From Halovulum sp039190275 (lineage in GTDB: Bacteria; Pseudomonadota; Alphaproteobacteria; Rhodobacterales; Rhodobacteraceae): a stretch of 64,000 bases of DNA. Made by a program: the position numbers and the translations under genes. This document shows, in pieces, positions 42,891 to 51,837 of this stretch (position 1 is its first letter; every line of letters starts with the position of its first letter). The notes below the pieces were generated by a model. It was not told the DNA's origin, did not search any database, and saw only the letters and a program-made list of their open reading frames with translations. The stretch covers positions 33,486-97,485 of the forward strand of contig JBCCYF010000002.1 of the NCBI GenBank assembly GCA_039190275.1, written 5' to 3'.

Positions 42891-43055
42891 TTAGTTCGCC
42901 AGTGTCAGGTGCTTGCGGCTGTAGGGCACACTACTGATCGGGTTTCCAACATAGCGTTCCCGCCCCACACGGATCATGATCTGGCCATCGGCCATCATCT
43001 TCACGAACTCGCCTTGAACCGATATGTAACTCGACGTGACGATCGTTTGTAACAT
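42891..43055 (-). CDS. Small conserved-looking protein of unknown function (54 residues)
   Basis: An open frame of 54 codons starting MLQTIVTSSYISVQGEFVKM and ending SVPYSRKHLTLAN, with GGGAG eight bases upstream of the ATG. Codon use looks like that of neighbouring genes (GC-rich third positions). The protein is soluble, mixed beta-rich in appearance, and has a motif resembling a short beta-hairpin (MADGQIMIRVGRERYVGNPI). I do not recognise a family. It is a single gene between hemH and mutT with a long AT-rich upstream region, so it is likely regulated on its own. Confidence 0.6.
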   Translation of the reverse strand: MLQTIVTSSYISVQGEFVKMMADGQIMIRVGRERYVGNPISSVPYSRKHLTLAN

Positions 43056-43347
43056 TGTAAATTCTCCCAACCCTAGTCACGCTCTGACGGCGTATACGTC
43101 ATAATGCGACAAGATTTCCCAAATAAACAAGCAAATAAGATAGCAAAATATTGTTATTTTTTGGTTACTCCGCACTTAAGCCCTTGAAAAAACTGATTTC
43201 CGTTGAAATTCTGAGTCACTATTATTCGAGCGGCGGTTACATTCAGATGTCTGAATGATGTAAAAAATGGCATTCACGCCGAAGTGTTGCGGTTTAGGAG
43301 TGCAATTCCCCGGCGCTGCTCGAATTAGAACCTCCGAACGCAGTGGG
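43056..43347. promoter_or_regulatory. AT-rich promoter region with palindrome upstream of the 54-residue gene
   Basis: This 290-base region is unusually AT-rich for the window. CATTCAGA (43240-43247) and TCTGAATG (43250-43257) form a perfect eight-base inverted repeat with a two-base centre, flanked by further partial symmetry (TTACAT ... ATGTAA). It resembles an operator for a dimeric regulator. It lies upstream of the small gene and downstream of mutT. Confidence 0.45.
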
Positions 43348-43749
43348 CTATAGCCAGTCGCGCAGGATCGGGACCAGCGGCAGATCGGCGGGCGGCATCG
43401 GATGGTCGCGCAATTGATTCGGTTTCACCCACTTTAGCGCCTGCCCTTCGCGCGGCTGCGGCGTGCCGGACCACTTTCGGCAGGCAAACAGGGGCATCAA
43501 CAAATGGAAGGTCTCGTAGGAGTATGAGGCGAAGGTAAGTGGCGCGAGGCAGCTTTCCCATGTGTCGATGCCCAACTCCTCGTGAAGCTCCCGGATCAAC
43601 GCCACCTCGGGTGTTTCTCCCGGTTCGACCTTGCCGCCCGGAAACTCCCACAGGCCGCCCATCGACTTGTGACTGGGACGCTGCGCAAGAAGTACCCGGC
43701 CGTCCGCGTCAACGAGCGCGACTGCTGAAACAAGAAGGACAGCGGTCAT
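43348..43749 (-). CDS. mutT: 8-oxo-dGTP diphosphatase (MutT/Nudix)
   Basis: A 133-residue Nudix hydrolase that removes oxidised dGTP from the nucleotide pool. The Nudix box is GGKVEPGETPEVALIRELHEELGI (GX5EX7REUXEEXGU), preceded by RPSHKSMGGLWEFPGG as in MutT. ATG at 43749 overlaps the argJ stop (ATGA). It is the last gene of the parvulin-argJ-mutT operon. Confidence 0.92.
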   Translation of the reverse strand: MTAVLLVSAVALVDADGRVLLAQRPSHKSMGGLWEFPGGKVEPGETPEVALIRELHEELGIDTWESCLAPLTFASYSYETFHLLMPLFACRKWSGTPQPREGQALKWVKPNQLRDHPMPPADLPLVPILRDWL

Positions 43750-44993
43750 GACCGGTAGTCTGCGTTGATCGTTATGTACTGATGCGTCAGGTCGCATGTC
43801 CAAATGCGGGCCTGTCCCGCGCCCATCCCCAGGTCGACGGTCACGTCAATCTCGGAACGCGTCATGTACGCGGCACCTGCGGCTTCGGTATAGTCAGGGG
43901 CGACCCAGCCGTCACGCGCCACGACGATGTCACCGAACCGAATGGCAATGCGGTCGCGGTCAGCAGGCTCCCCGGCCTTGCCGATCGCCATTACGATCCG
44001 ACCCCAGTTTGGGTCCTCACCCGCGAGAGCCGTTTTGACCAGCGGAGAGTTTCCAATTGCCTTTGCAACGGTTTTGGCGGACGCGTCACTGACCGCACCA
44101 TTTACCGTCACGCTGACGAACTTGCTGGCGCCTTCGCCGTCTCGCACGATCTGATGCGCCAGCGACTGCATGACCCCAAGAAGCGCGGATCTGAACGCAG
44201 GCAGTTCACGGTGGTCTTCGCTTAACTCAGGTCCGGAGCGGCCGGTCGCGATCAGCATGACCGTGTCGGAGGTTGACGTATCGCTATCGACCGTGATCGC
44301 GTTAAAGCTGCGGTCGGTGGTGTCGGCAAGCAGGGACTGAAGGAGCGGTTGCGGTATGTTCGCATCGGTGAAGATGTAGCCCAGCATGGTGCCCATATCC
44401 GGTTCGATCATGCCAGACCCTTTGGCAAAACCGGATATGCGAACAGTGTCGCCTGCCAGACGAACATCTGCGCCCGAACCTTTGGGAAACGTGTCGGTTG
44501 TCATGATCGCCTTGGCGGCGGCGGCGGCACCGTCAGGCTCCAGACCGGCGTTGAGCCCGGTCAGCGCCGCGGTTATCCGACCCGCCGGCAAGGGCTCACC
44601 GATCACACCGGTCGATGCCATGTACACATGGTGCAGCGGCACTCCGGTGACATCCGCAACAGCCCCAGCAATGGTTTCCACATCCTGCCGACCGGACCGC
44701 CCGGTAAAGGCGTTGGCGTTTCCCGAATTGACCAGAATCGCAAATCCGCTGGCAGCTTCGGGTTTTTTTTCAAGGCATTCCTGACACCAGAGCACCGGGG
44801 CTGCCCGGGTGGCTGAGCGGGTAAACACGCCGGCAATGGTGCTGTTCGCCGCGATCTTGGCAAGCATGACATCATTCCGCCCCGCGTATTTTACGCCGGC
44901 AGCCGCGCTGGCGAAACGAACACCTGCTATCGGCGCAAGATCAGGAAACCCCTCGCGAGGGGCGAGGGGCGAGACGGGCATTGGTCCGGCCAC
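43746..44993 (-). CDS. argJ: Bifunctional ornithine acetyltransferase / N-acetylglutamate synthase
   Basis: ArgJ recycles the acetyl group from N-acetylornithine to glutamate in arginine synthesis and can also use acetyl-CoA. The 415-residue precursor cleaves itself before the threonine in KGSGMIEPDMGTMLGY, which becomes the nucleophile of the beta chain. Other family marks are ANAFTGRSG, STGVIGEPLP and DEDPNWGR-like GEDPNWGRIVMAIGKAG. The chain order and length are normal. Confidence 0.96.
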   Translation of the reverse strand: MAGPMPVSPLAPREGFPDLAPIAGVRFASAAAGVKYAGRNDVMLAKIAANSTIAGVFTRSATRAAPVLWCQECLEKKPEAASGFAILVNSGNANAFTGRSGRQDVETIAGAVADVTGVPLHHVYMASTGVIGEPLPAGRITAALTGLNAGLEPDGAAAAAKAIMTTDTFPKGSGADVRLAGDTVRISGFAKGSGMIEPDMGTMLGYIFTDANIPQPLLQSLLADTTDRSFNAITVDSDTSTSDTVMLIATGRSGPELSEDHRELPAFRSALLGVMQSLAHQIVRDGEGASKFVSVTVNGAVSDASAKTVAKAIGNSPLVKTALAGEDPNWGRIVMAIGKAGEPADRDRIAIRFGDIVVARDGWVAPDYTEAAGAAYMTRSEIDVTVDLGMGAGQARIWTCDLTHQYITINADYRS

Positions 44994-44999
44994 TTTCGG

Positions 45000-45887
45000 T
45001 CAGTCCTGAAGCAGTTCGTCGTTGCGCAGTGCGTCGGGGGGAATGTCGTCCAGCAAGATTTCCACGCCCGCCGCTTCGCGCAGGCCGGTTATCTTGTCGG
45101 CAACCGCGGTCTGGCTCAGCTCGTTGATCAGTTGACCCCGGACGGCCTCCAGCTCAGGTAGCGGCTTCTCGCGGGTTTCGTTGAGCTTTATGACGTGCCA
45201 GCCAAATTCGGTTTTGATGGGTGCCGAGATATTTCCCGCCTCAAGTTCCTTCACGGCCGCGTCGAACTCGGGGACCATCGCGCCTGAGCCGAACCAGCCC
45301 AGATCACCGCCGTTCGGGCCCGACGGTCCTGTGGAACGATCGGCCGCAAGCTCTGCAAAGTCAGCACCGCCTTCCAACTCGGCGATCACCTCCTGCGCCT
45401 CCTCCTCGGTTTCCACAAGGATGTGAGCGGCCGAATACTCCGTTTCGGGTTCCTGATCACCAAACGCCTGATCATATGCGGCCTGTACCTCCTCGTCGCT
45501 GAAGCCTTCCGCAAGGAAACTGCTGATGACGCTTGAGGCCAGCATCGCGTTGCGCTCATTTTCCAGGCGCAGCCGAAGCGAAGTGGGAATGTCTGCCTCG
45601 TCCAGTTCAGTGCTGAGCAGATACTGGTCGACCAGCTGATCGACGATACCGGTCAGAAGCACGTCATCGGGTAACCCGGCATATTGCTCGGGCAAGGCGC
45701 GGCGGACCACCAACACGTGACCCATGGTGAATTCCTCGTCGCCGATCCGCGCGACCACGGTGTCCGCGGTAACCTCGGTCTCGGACACAGTTTCGGTCGG
45801 CTCACTCGCCGCCTCCTGCGCCCGAAGCTCCGCTGCAAATGTGATCGCGGCGGCGATGAGCACGCCGATAGCAAGGGTGGATTTCAT
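45000..45887 (-). CDS. Periplasmic parvulin-type peptidyl-prolyl isomerase
   Basis: A 295-residue secreted foldase. It has a signal peptide (about 1-23, ending ELRAQ), SurA/PrsA-like N-terminal helices (about 40-130), and a PpiC rotamase domain (about 140-235: YSAAHILVETEEEAQEVIAEL, GPNGGDLGWFGSGAMVPEFDAAVKEL, TEFGWHVIKLNETR). It helps exported proteins fold. Placed six bases before argJ and divergent from secA, a grouping that fits a secretion role. Confidence 0.9.
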   Translation of the reverse strand: MKSTLAIGVLIAAAITFAAELRAQEAASEPTETVSETEVTADTVVARIGDEEFTMGHVLVVRRALPEQYAGLPDDVLLTGIVDQLVDQYLLSTELDEADIPTSLRLRLENERNAMLASSVISSFLAEGFSDEEVQAAYDQAFGDQEPETEYSAAHILVETEEEAQEVIAELEGGADFAELAADRSTGPSGPNGGDLGWFGSGAMVPEFDAAVKELEAGNISAPIKTEFGWHVIKLNETREKPLPELEAVRGQLINELSQTAVADKITGLREAAGVEILLDDIPPDALRNDELLQD

Positions 45888-46126
45888 GGAAGTCTCTCTG
45901 CTCAGGCGCGCACTTGCGCGGCGGTTGTCTGGCCCCGGCTGGGGGGTGAAGTTGACAGGTCAGCGCGCGCCGCTTACATGAGCCTCGACCTCGTGAATAA
46001 AGGCGCGCGCGGGTCTGCCCCGTTCATGTAGACTCAACGCACTGGACGAACAAGGCCAGTCGCGATGCAGTGATACGGAACGGGCCCGGCAAGCGTCGCG
46101 GCCCAAGAAACAGGAACGTAACGTCG

Positions 46127-48835
46127 ATGCTCGGCCTCGGGACTATCAAAAAGGCGGTGCTCGGCACCCCGAACGACCGCAAAATCAAGTCAGTCCGCAC
46201 ATTGGTGACCAAGATTAACGCGCTGGAAGGCCAGTTTCAGGCCCTCAGCGACGCGCAGATTTTGGCCAAAACCCAGGAGTTCAAAGACCGCCTTGGCGGT
46301 GGCGAAAGCCTGGACGATCTACTGCCCGAGGCCTTTGCCAATGCTCGCGAAGCTGCATTCCGCGCGCTCGGCCTGCGGCCTTATGATGTGCAGCTGATGG
46401 GCGGCATTTTCCTGCACCAGGGCAATATCTCCGAAATGAAAACCGGAGAGGGAAAGACCCTGATGGCCACGCTGCCGGTGTATCTGAACGCCTTGACAGG
46501 GCGGGGTGTCCATGTGGTCACCGTAAACGACTACTTGGCCAGCCGTGACGCCGAATGGATGCGGAAGGTGTACTCCGCATTGGGCATTTCCTGTGGCACG
46601 GTTATTCCGAACATGGAGAACGAGGCCAAAATCGCCGCCTACCGTTGCGATGTGGTCTACGGCACGAACAACGAGTTCGGCTTCGACTACTTGCGCGATA
46701 ACATGAAGACCGAGGTCGCCGATCTGTTCCAGCGCGATCACTATTTCGCGATCGTCGACGAGGTCGACAGTATTCTGATCGACGAAGCACGCACGCCATT
46801 GATTATTTCCGGCCCGACCGAGGATCGGACCGAGCTTTATGTGTCGATTGACAAGTTCATTCCGGAACTAACCGAAGAGCATTTCGAACTGGACGAAAAG
46901 ACACGCCAGACCACACTGACCGACGCGGGCAACGAACATGTCGAGCAACGGCTGCATGCCGCAGGTTTGCTCGACCCCGAAGCATCGCTCTATGACCCGG
47001 AAAGCACCTCGCTGGTGCATCACGTGACCCAGGGCCTTCGGGCCCACAAGCTCTTTACCCGCGACAAGGACTACATCGTCCGCCAGGACGAGGTCATGCT
47101 GATCGACGAGTTTACCGGGCGCATGATGACCGGACGCCGTTTGTCCGATGGTCTGCATCAGGCGCTTGAAGCTAAGGAAGGCGTCAGCATCAAGCCCGAG
47201 AATGTCACGATGGCAAGCGTCACATTCCAGAACTACTTCCGGCTGTATGAGAAGCTGGGCGGCATGACCGGAACGGCGCAGACCGAAGCGGAAGAGTTCC
47301 AGACGATCTATGGTCTTGGTGTGGTTGAGGTCCCCACCAACAAGCCCATCGCGCGTGAGGATATGGATGACCGCGTCTACCGTTCACAGCGCGAGAAGTA
47401 CGAGGCTGTCATCGAGCGTGTGCAAAAGGCGTACGAAAAAGGTCAACCGACCCTGGTGGGCACGATTTCGATTGAGAAGTCGGAACTCATTTCAGGTATG
47501 CTGAAAAAGGCTGATGTCCCGCACAAGGTGCTTAACGCGCGTTTCCACGAGCAGGAGGCCGAGATCATCGCACAGGCCGGTGTCCCTGGTGCGATCACAA
47601 TCGCGACCAATATGGCGGGCCGCGGGACTGACATTCAACTGGGCGGCAACATGGAAGCCGAGATCCAGAAACAGATCACAACCGCTGGCGAAGACGCGGA
47701 CCCGGTTGCAATCCGTGCCCGGGTAGAAGCGCAGATCGCCGAAGCCAAGGAAAAGGCGCTTGCGGCTGGCGGGCTGTTTGTGCTGGCAACCGAGCGGCAC
47801 GAAAGCCGCCGTATCGACAACCAGCTTCGCGGACGCTCGGGGCGTCAGGGGGATCCCGGCAAGACATTGTTCTATGTCAGCCTCGAAGACGATTTGATGC
47901 GTATCTTCGGGTCGGACCGCCTCGACAGCATGCTCAAGCGTCTGGGGATGGAAGAAGGCGAAGCGATTGTTCATCCGTGGATCAACAAGGCACTCGAAAA
48001 GGCGCAAAAGAAAGTCGAGGCGCGAAACTTCGACATTCGCAAGAATTTGCTGAAGTTCGATGATGTCATGAACGATCAGCGCAAAACCATCTTTGAGCAA
48101 CGGCGCGAGATCATGGAGGACAGCGATCTGTCCGAAGTGACCAAGGACATGAGGGACCAGGTCATTGAGGACCTGGTCGCCAAACACATACCTGCCAAGG
48201 CCTATGCGGATCAGTGGAGCACCGAGGCACTCTATGCCGAGGTGTTGCGGATCCTCAACCTGGATCTTCCGATCATGGCCTGGGGTGAGGAGGAAGGTGT
48301 AGACGACGAGGATTTCCGCGAGCGCCTGATCTCCGAAGCCGATAAACTGATGGCCAAGAAGGCTGCGCAGTATTCACCCGAGATGATGCGCAAGGTCGAA
48401 AAGCAGTTGCTGTTGCAGACCATCGACACGAACTGGCGTGAACACCTGATGACGCTTGAGCATCTGCGGTCCGTTGTCGGGTTCCGCGGATATGCGCAGC
48501 GGGACCCGCTGAACGAATACAAGACAGAAGGATTTACTCTGTTCGAGAACCTTCTTGACAGGTTGCGTGTCGATGTGACCTCGCAGCTGTCGCATATCAA
48601 GCTAATCACCGAAGAGGAGCAGCGCGCGCTCATCGCGCAATTCCAGGCACAACAAGCTGCACAGGCAGCGCAAGCCACTGCCGCCGCCACGGCGGGGTCA
48701 GCAGCGCTTCAAACGGAGGTGGATGCCGGTGTCGCCACCGAGGAACTACCGGCGGAATGGGCAAAAACCGGGCGAAACGAGCCATGCCCCTGCGGGTCCG
48801 GCTTGAAATTCAAACACTGTCACGGCCGCGCCTAA
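46127..48835 (+). CDS. secA: Preprotein translocase ATPase SecA
   Basis: SecA pushes preproteins through SecYEG. The 902-residue protein shows Walker A MKTGEGKT (104-111), DEVDSILIDEARTPLIISGP, TGTAQTEAEEFQTIYGL, ATNMAGRGTDIQLGG, GRSGRQGDPG and the C-terminal zinc motif CPCGSGLKFKHCHG for SecB and lipid binding. The ATG at 46127 follows AGGAA and matches the family start; an upstream in-frame extension is unlikely. A hairpin follows the stop. Confidence 0.98.
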   Translation: MLGLGTIKKAVLGTPNDRKIKSVRTLVTKINALEGQFQALSDAQILAKTQEFKDRLGGGESLDDLLPEAFANAREAAFRALGLRPYDVQLMGGIFLHQGNISEMKTGEGKTLMATLPVYLNALTGRGVHVVTVNDYLASRDAEWMRKVYSALGISCGTVIPNMENEAKIAAYRCDVVYGTNNEFGFDYLRDNMKTEVADLFQRDHYFAIVDEVDSILIDEARTPLIISGPTEDRTELYVSIDKFIPELTEEHFELDEKTRQTTLTDAGNEHVEQRLHAAGLLDPEASLYDPESTSLVHHVTQGLRAHKLFTRDKDYIVRQDEVMLIDEFTGRMMTGRRLSDGLHQALEAKEGVSIKPENVTMASVTFQNYFRLYEKLGGMTGTAQTEAEEFQTIYGLGVVEVPTNKPIAREDMDDRVYRSQREKYEAVIERVQKAYEKGQPTLVGTISIEKSELISGMLKKADVPHKVLNARFHEQEAEIIAQAGVPGAITIATNMAGRGTDIQLGGNMEAEIQKQITTAGEDADPVAIRARVEAQIAEAKEKALAAGGLFVLATERHESRRIDNQLRGRSGRQGDPGKTLFYVSLEDDLMRIFGSDRLDSMLKRLGMEEGEAIVHPWINKALEKAQKKVEARNFDIRKNLLKFDDVMNDQRKTIFEQRREIMEDSDLSEVTKDMRDQVIEDLVAKHIPAKAYADQWSTEALYAEVLRILNLDLPIMAWGEEEGVDDEDFRERLISEADKLMAKKAAQYSPEMMRKVEKQLLLQTIDTNWREHLMTLEHLRSVVGFRGYAQRDPLNEYKTEGFTLFENLLDRLRVDVTSQLSHIKLITEEEQRALIAQFQAQQAAQAAQATAAATAGSAALQTEVDAGVATEELPAEWAKTGRNEPCPCGSGLKFKHCHGRA

Positions 48836-48841
48836 ATTTTA

Positions 48842-48858
48842 GCCGACCCTATGTCGGC
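48842..48858 (+). terminator. Hairpin after secA
   Basis: GCCGAC, five-base loop, GTCGGC, beginning seven bases after the secA stop. The stem is strong but short and is not followed by a T-run, so it may be a weak terminator or 3' stabiliser. Confidence 0.45.
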
Positions 48859-49274
48859 ACTATCTTCCGCCCTGGGGTCCATAGCCTGGACCGTTCACCT
48901 TCTGTTAAGGTAATCTTTGCCGGACTCTCGGGATTGTGTCGTTTATTCATAGTGACCAGGGCCTCTGCAAATGAGCATTTTTTGGGCAAACCCATTCAAA
49001 GAACTGCATTTTTTAGGACGGCGGAAACCTGCTCATCGCATAATTAGTTGTTTTTTAACGTATCATACTGCCTAACTATAAAGGAGATTGTGGCGACAAG
49101 GACTTATTGATGCCGCAGTAGTGAACTACACACTATCGTACCAGAGTGCGTCTGGAAGTGAGTGAGAGTGTGGTTCAAACAACGCAATGTGTGAAGTTAC
49201 CCGCGCAAACCGTTGTCAGTAAACAGTAAAATTGTGATAAAGAACCAAGCAAGGCGTGTTTGGAGGCCTGAGTT
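48859..49274. promoter_or_regulatory. AT-rich leader region of the envelope gene pair
   Basis: About 415 bases without a gene, distinctly more AT-rich than its surroundings. It must hold the promoter for the two following envelope genes. A purine-rich AAAGGAGATTGTGG at about 49080 looks like a ribosome site, but the frame after it stops after six codons. Confidence 0.4.
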
Positions 49275-51779
49275 GTGAAGTTAGACGACCGGTTTATGAC
49301 GATTCTCACCGCGATGCTTGTCATTGTGGGTGTCGGCGCCGTCCTTCAACGGGGGGAGAACGGCTCCTCTCTACTCGGCAGTGGCGGGTCTTTCCAATCC
49401 AATCCAGACACCTTTGCGCTGCGCGCCGGTCGGGTTCAGTCCCTGGACGTCTTGCTGAACGATCAAAATGTCGATCGGGTTTCGGCTGATGACCTGACTA
49501 TTGTAAAGGCGCCAAGTTGTGGTGTGGCGCAGGTTGTTGGCGGCGCGATCCAGTATTCCGAAAGCCAGTCCTGCCTCGGTGAAGTGGCCATGGCCTATTG
49601 TGTGCCATGGGACGGATCATGCCGCAGCACGGATGTGACGCTCGATATCGTGCGGGTGAACCCGGACAATACTGTTGTGAGCTCCAGCAGCGGCCCGGCC
49701 GTTGTAGATGTCGTTGCACAAGGTGCGGCACCACAGGACACGACACAGGTCGTTTTGGCGCAGCCACGTCGCCTCAAGCTGCCAGCAACAGCAGAAGTCA
49801 TCACGCCAAGCGAAGCGACAGCCGACGTGCGCGCGATCGCACGTGAGGCCGGTCCGAGCACTGTTGTCGCATCCGACACAGCTGAGGCCGCCGTATCCGT
49901 TTCGACCGCATCGGCGCGGAGTGGATCCGTAGGTGTCGTTGGCGCCACCATGGACGCACCGCAGGTCGCTGAAGAAAGCTCCGGGATTCAAATAGCATCC
50001 ATTTCGGCGCCCGAGGGGGTCAAGCCTAAGTTTATTCGCCCGAATTCAGCCCCCTTGATGACCCAGTTGGGGGACACGCCGCCGCGATCGGAGGTGGCAT
50101 TTGAGCCGCCGTCCCGACCGGATGCCGCACCTGTGGTTGTGATGGAGAGCCTTGATCCGTTGCCCAACCAGGCCCAGGCGGATGCCGACGGCCAGGCATT
50201 GCCGGATCCGACCGATCTGGACCAGGTCGTCGTCGCAGAAACAGCTCCGGCCCCCGCTACATTGCCGGTCTCGACGCCGCAGGCACCGACGAACACCGCC
50301 GGTGGCTCCAATGGAGTTGCGCCAGCAACACTCCCGGCCAAAGACGTTGTTGTCGCAGCCGAGGACGCGCCAGCGACGCAGGAAGTGCCGGCGACGCTAA
50401 ACGCGGAGGCGGTTATTGAAACACCCACCCCTGCCCCGGTTGTCGCAGAACTTCCCCTTGCAGTGACGCCGCGGCCTGCGACGGCGCCAGAAGACGAGCC
50501 TGAGCAGGATCAGGTTGAGTTGGCTTTGGCGCTTCCGCAATCCGAGCCTGTGCCGGTTGCTCCCAAGCCTGTTGTGGTCGAACCCGAGGCCGTCGAAGCG
50601 GCGCCTGAAGCTCAAGTAAACGAACCGGCGCCGGTCGTGGCCCCTGTGGTCGAAGCGTCTCCCGACTCCTCTGGCGTGCTTGCCAGCCTGGCCCGCAGCA
50701 ATACCGTGTTTGGCGCAACCGTGTCGGCCGCCAAGGCGCTGTTTGCTCCAACAGATCCGCGCGGGACCGTAAACCACACACCTTCGGGGACTTCTGCCCC
50801 GCGTCCCAGGGAGCTTACGGACGTTACTGAGCTGGGCGCCGCCAGCCTTCAAAACCGCGATTCCATAGCGACGCTGAGCATTGGCGCAGGAACCCGGCAA
50901 GTCCGTCCCGCATCCTCTCAGTCGCCGCGTCCAGTGGTTGTTGCCTCTCTCAATCCGGACGGCGAAACATTCCTACCCGGCAGCGAAGCGCCCGCACCCG
51001 GTCGCGTCGTCGCAGCACTTGCCCCCGAACCATCGGATGAGCCCGTGTCGACCGCGACACTGGATATCCCAGACTACACAAGCCAGAATTCGATTACAGC
51101 TGCCCAATGCGACATCGATCTTGCGCTGCAGGTAAAAGTAGGCGCCGAGATGGTTGCGTCGCTGTCGTCCTACTGCCGACCCGAAGAGACCTTTATCGTC
51201 GAACACGCTGGGCTGCACTTTTCGGCGGAAACAGATGAAGACGGCGTTGCCAACTTTGTGGTGCCGGCACTGATGACCAATGCGACCGTACGCGTTACAT
51301 TCCCGGACGGCAAAACAGCCGTGGATCGCGCTGTCGTCGAAGGCATGTCCAACATGACCCGCGTCGCCATGGTCTGGACGGCCGAGAACGACTTCAACCT
51401 GCATGCGCGCGAGTTGAATGTAGGTTCTGGAGCAGCCACAGAAATTTGGTCCGGCAACGCTAGCACATATCGCCTGGCACGGCGCACAGGGAACGGATAC
51501 CTGACCATGCTTGGTCCGCTGTCTGGGCCCGGCGTCAAGGCGGAAGTCTACACACTTTTCGAGACACCGCGCACCAAAACCGATGTGATCGAATTCGATG
51601 TACGCCTGGGCGAGACCGGGTCATGTGTTGGCGCGCCGGTCGTGCGCGTTCTGCGTTCGGAACTGGCCGAGATTGTCCGCAACACCGACATTCGTCTTGA
51701 TCTGGCCGGATGCACTCCCAATGAGCCGATCAATGTAGGATTTGGTTTACGAGATATCGCTATAGCTAACTCCCAATGA
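49275..51779 (+). CDS. Membrane-anchored protein with long Ala/Pro/Val-rich linker and C-terminal globular domain
   Basis: An 834-residue protein not recognised as a named family. It has an N-terminal membrane helix (about 8-25), a small Ig/cadherin-like domain (about 40-125: DTFALRAGRVQSLDVLLNDQNVDRVSADD, with four cysteines), then about 450 residues of Ala/Pro/Val/Glu-rich repeats resembling a periplasm-spanning linker, and a C-terminal domain of about 210 residues (from ITAAQCDIDLALQVKVGAEM) with six cysteines, probably disulfide-bonded. The start is GTG at 49275. It is 58 bases upstream of the phosphate-binding/OmpA gene, and the two probably act together across the cell envelope. Confidence 0.6.
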   Translation: MKLDDRFMTILTAMLVIVGVGAVLQRGENGSSLLGSGGSFQSNPDTFALRAGRVQSLDVLLNDQNVDRVSADDLTIVKAPSCGVAQVVGGAIQYSESQSCLGEVAMAYCVPWDGSCRSTDVTLDIVRVNPDNTVVSSSSGPAVVDVVAQGAAPQDTTQVVLAQPRRLKLPATAEVITPSEATADVRAIAREAGPSTVVASDTAEAAVSVSTASARSGSVGVVGATMDAPQVAEESSGIQIASISAPEGVKPKFIRPNSAPLMTQLGDTPPRSEVAFEPPSRPDAAPVVVMESLDPLPNQAQADADGQALPDPTDLDQVVVAETAPAPATLPVSTPQAPTNTAGGSNGVAPATLPAKDVVVAAEDAPATQEVPATLNAEAVIETPTPAPVVAELPLAVTPRPATAPEDEPEQDQVELALALPQSEPVPVAPKPVVVEPEAVEAAPEAQVNEPAPVVAPVVEASPDSSGVLASLARSNTVFGATVSAAKALFAPTDPRGTVNHTPSGTSAPRPRELTDVTELGAASLQNRDSIATLSIGAGTRQVRPASSQSPRPVVVASLNPDGETFLPGSEAPAPGRVVAALAPEPSDEPVSTATLDIPDYTSQNSITAAQCDIDLALQVKVGAEMVASLSSYCRPEETFIVEHAGLHFSAETDEDGVANFVVPALMTNATVRVTFPDGKTAVDRAVVEGMSNMTRVAMVWTAENDFNLHARELNVGSGAATEIWSGNASTYRLARRTGNGYLTMLGPLSGPGVKAEVYTLFETPRTKTDVIEFDVRLGETGSCVGAPVVRVLRSELAEIVRNTDIRLDLAGCTPNEPINVGFGLRDIAIANSQ

Positions 51780-51837
51780 TTCCTTTCGCGGCGCCGCCTC
51801 TGGGCTTGGCGCGGCGACAAAGAAGAATGGGGTTGCT

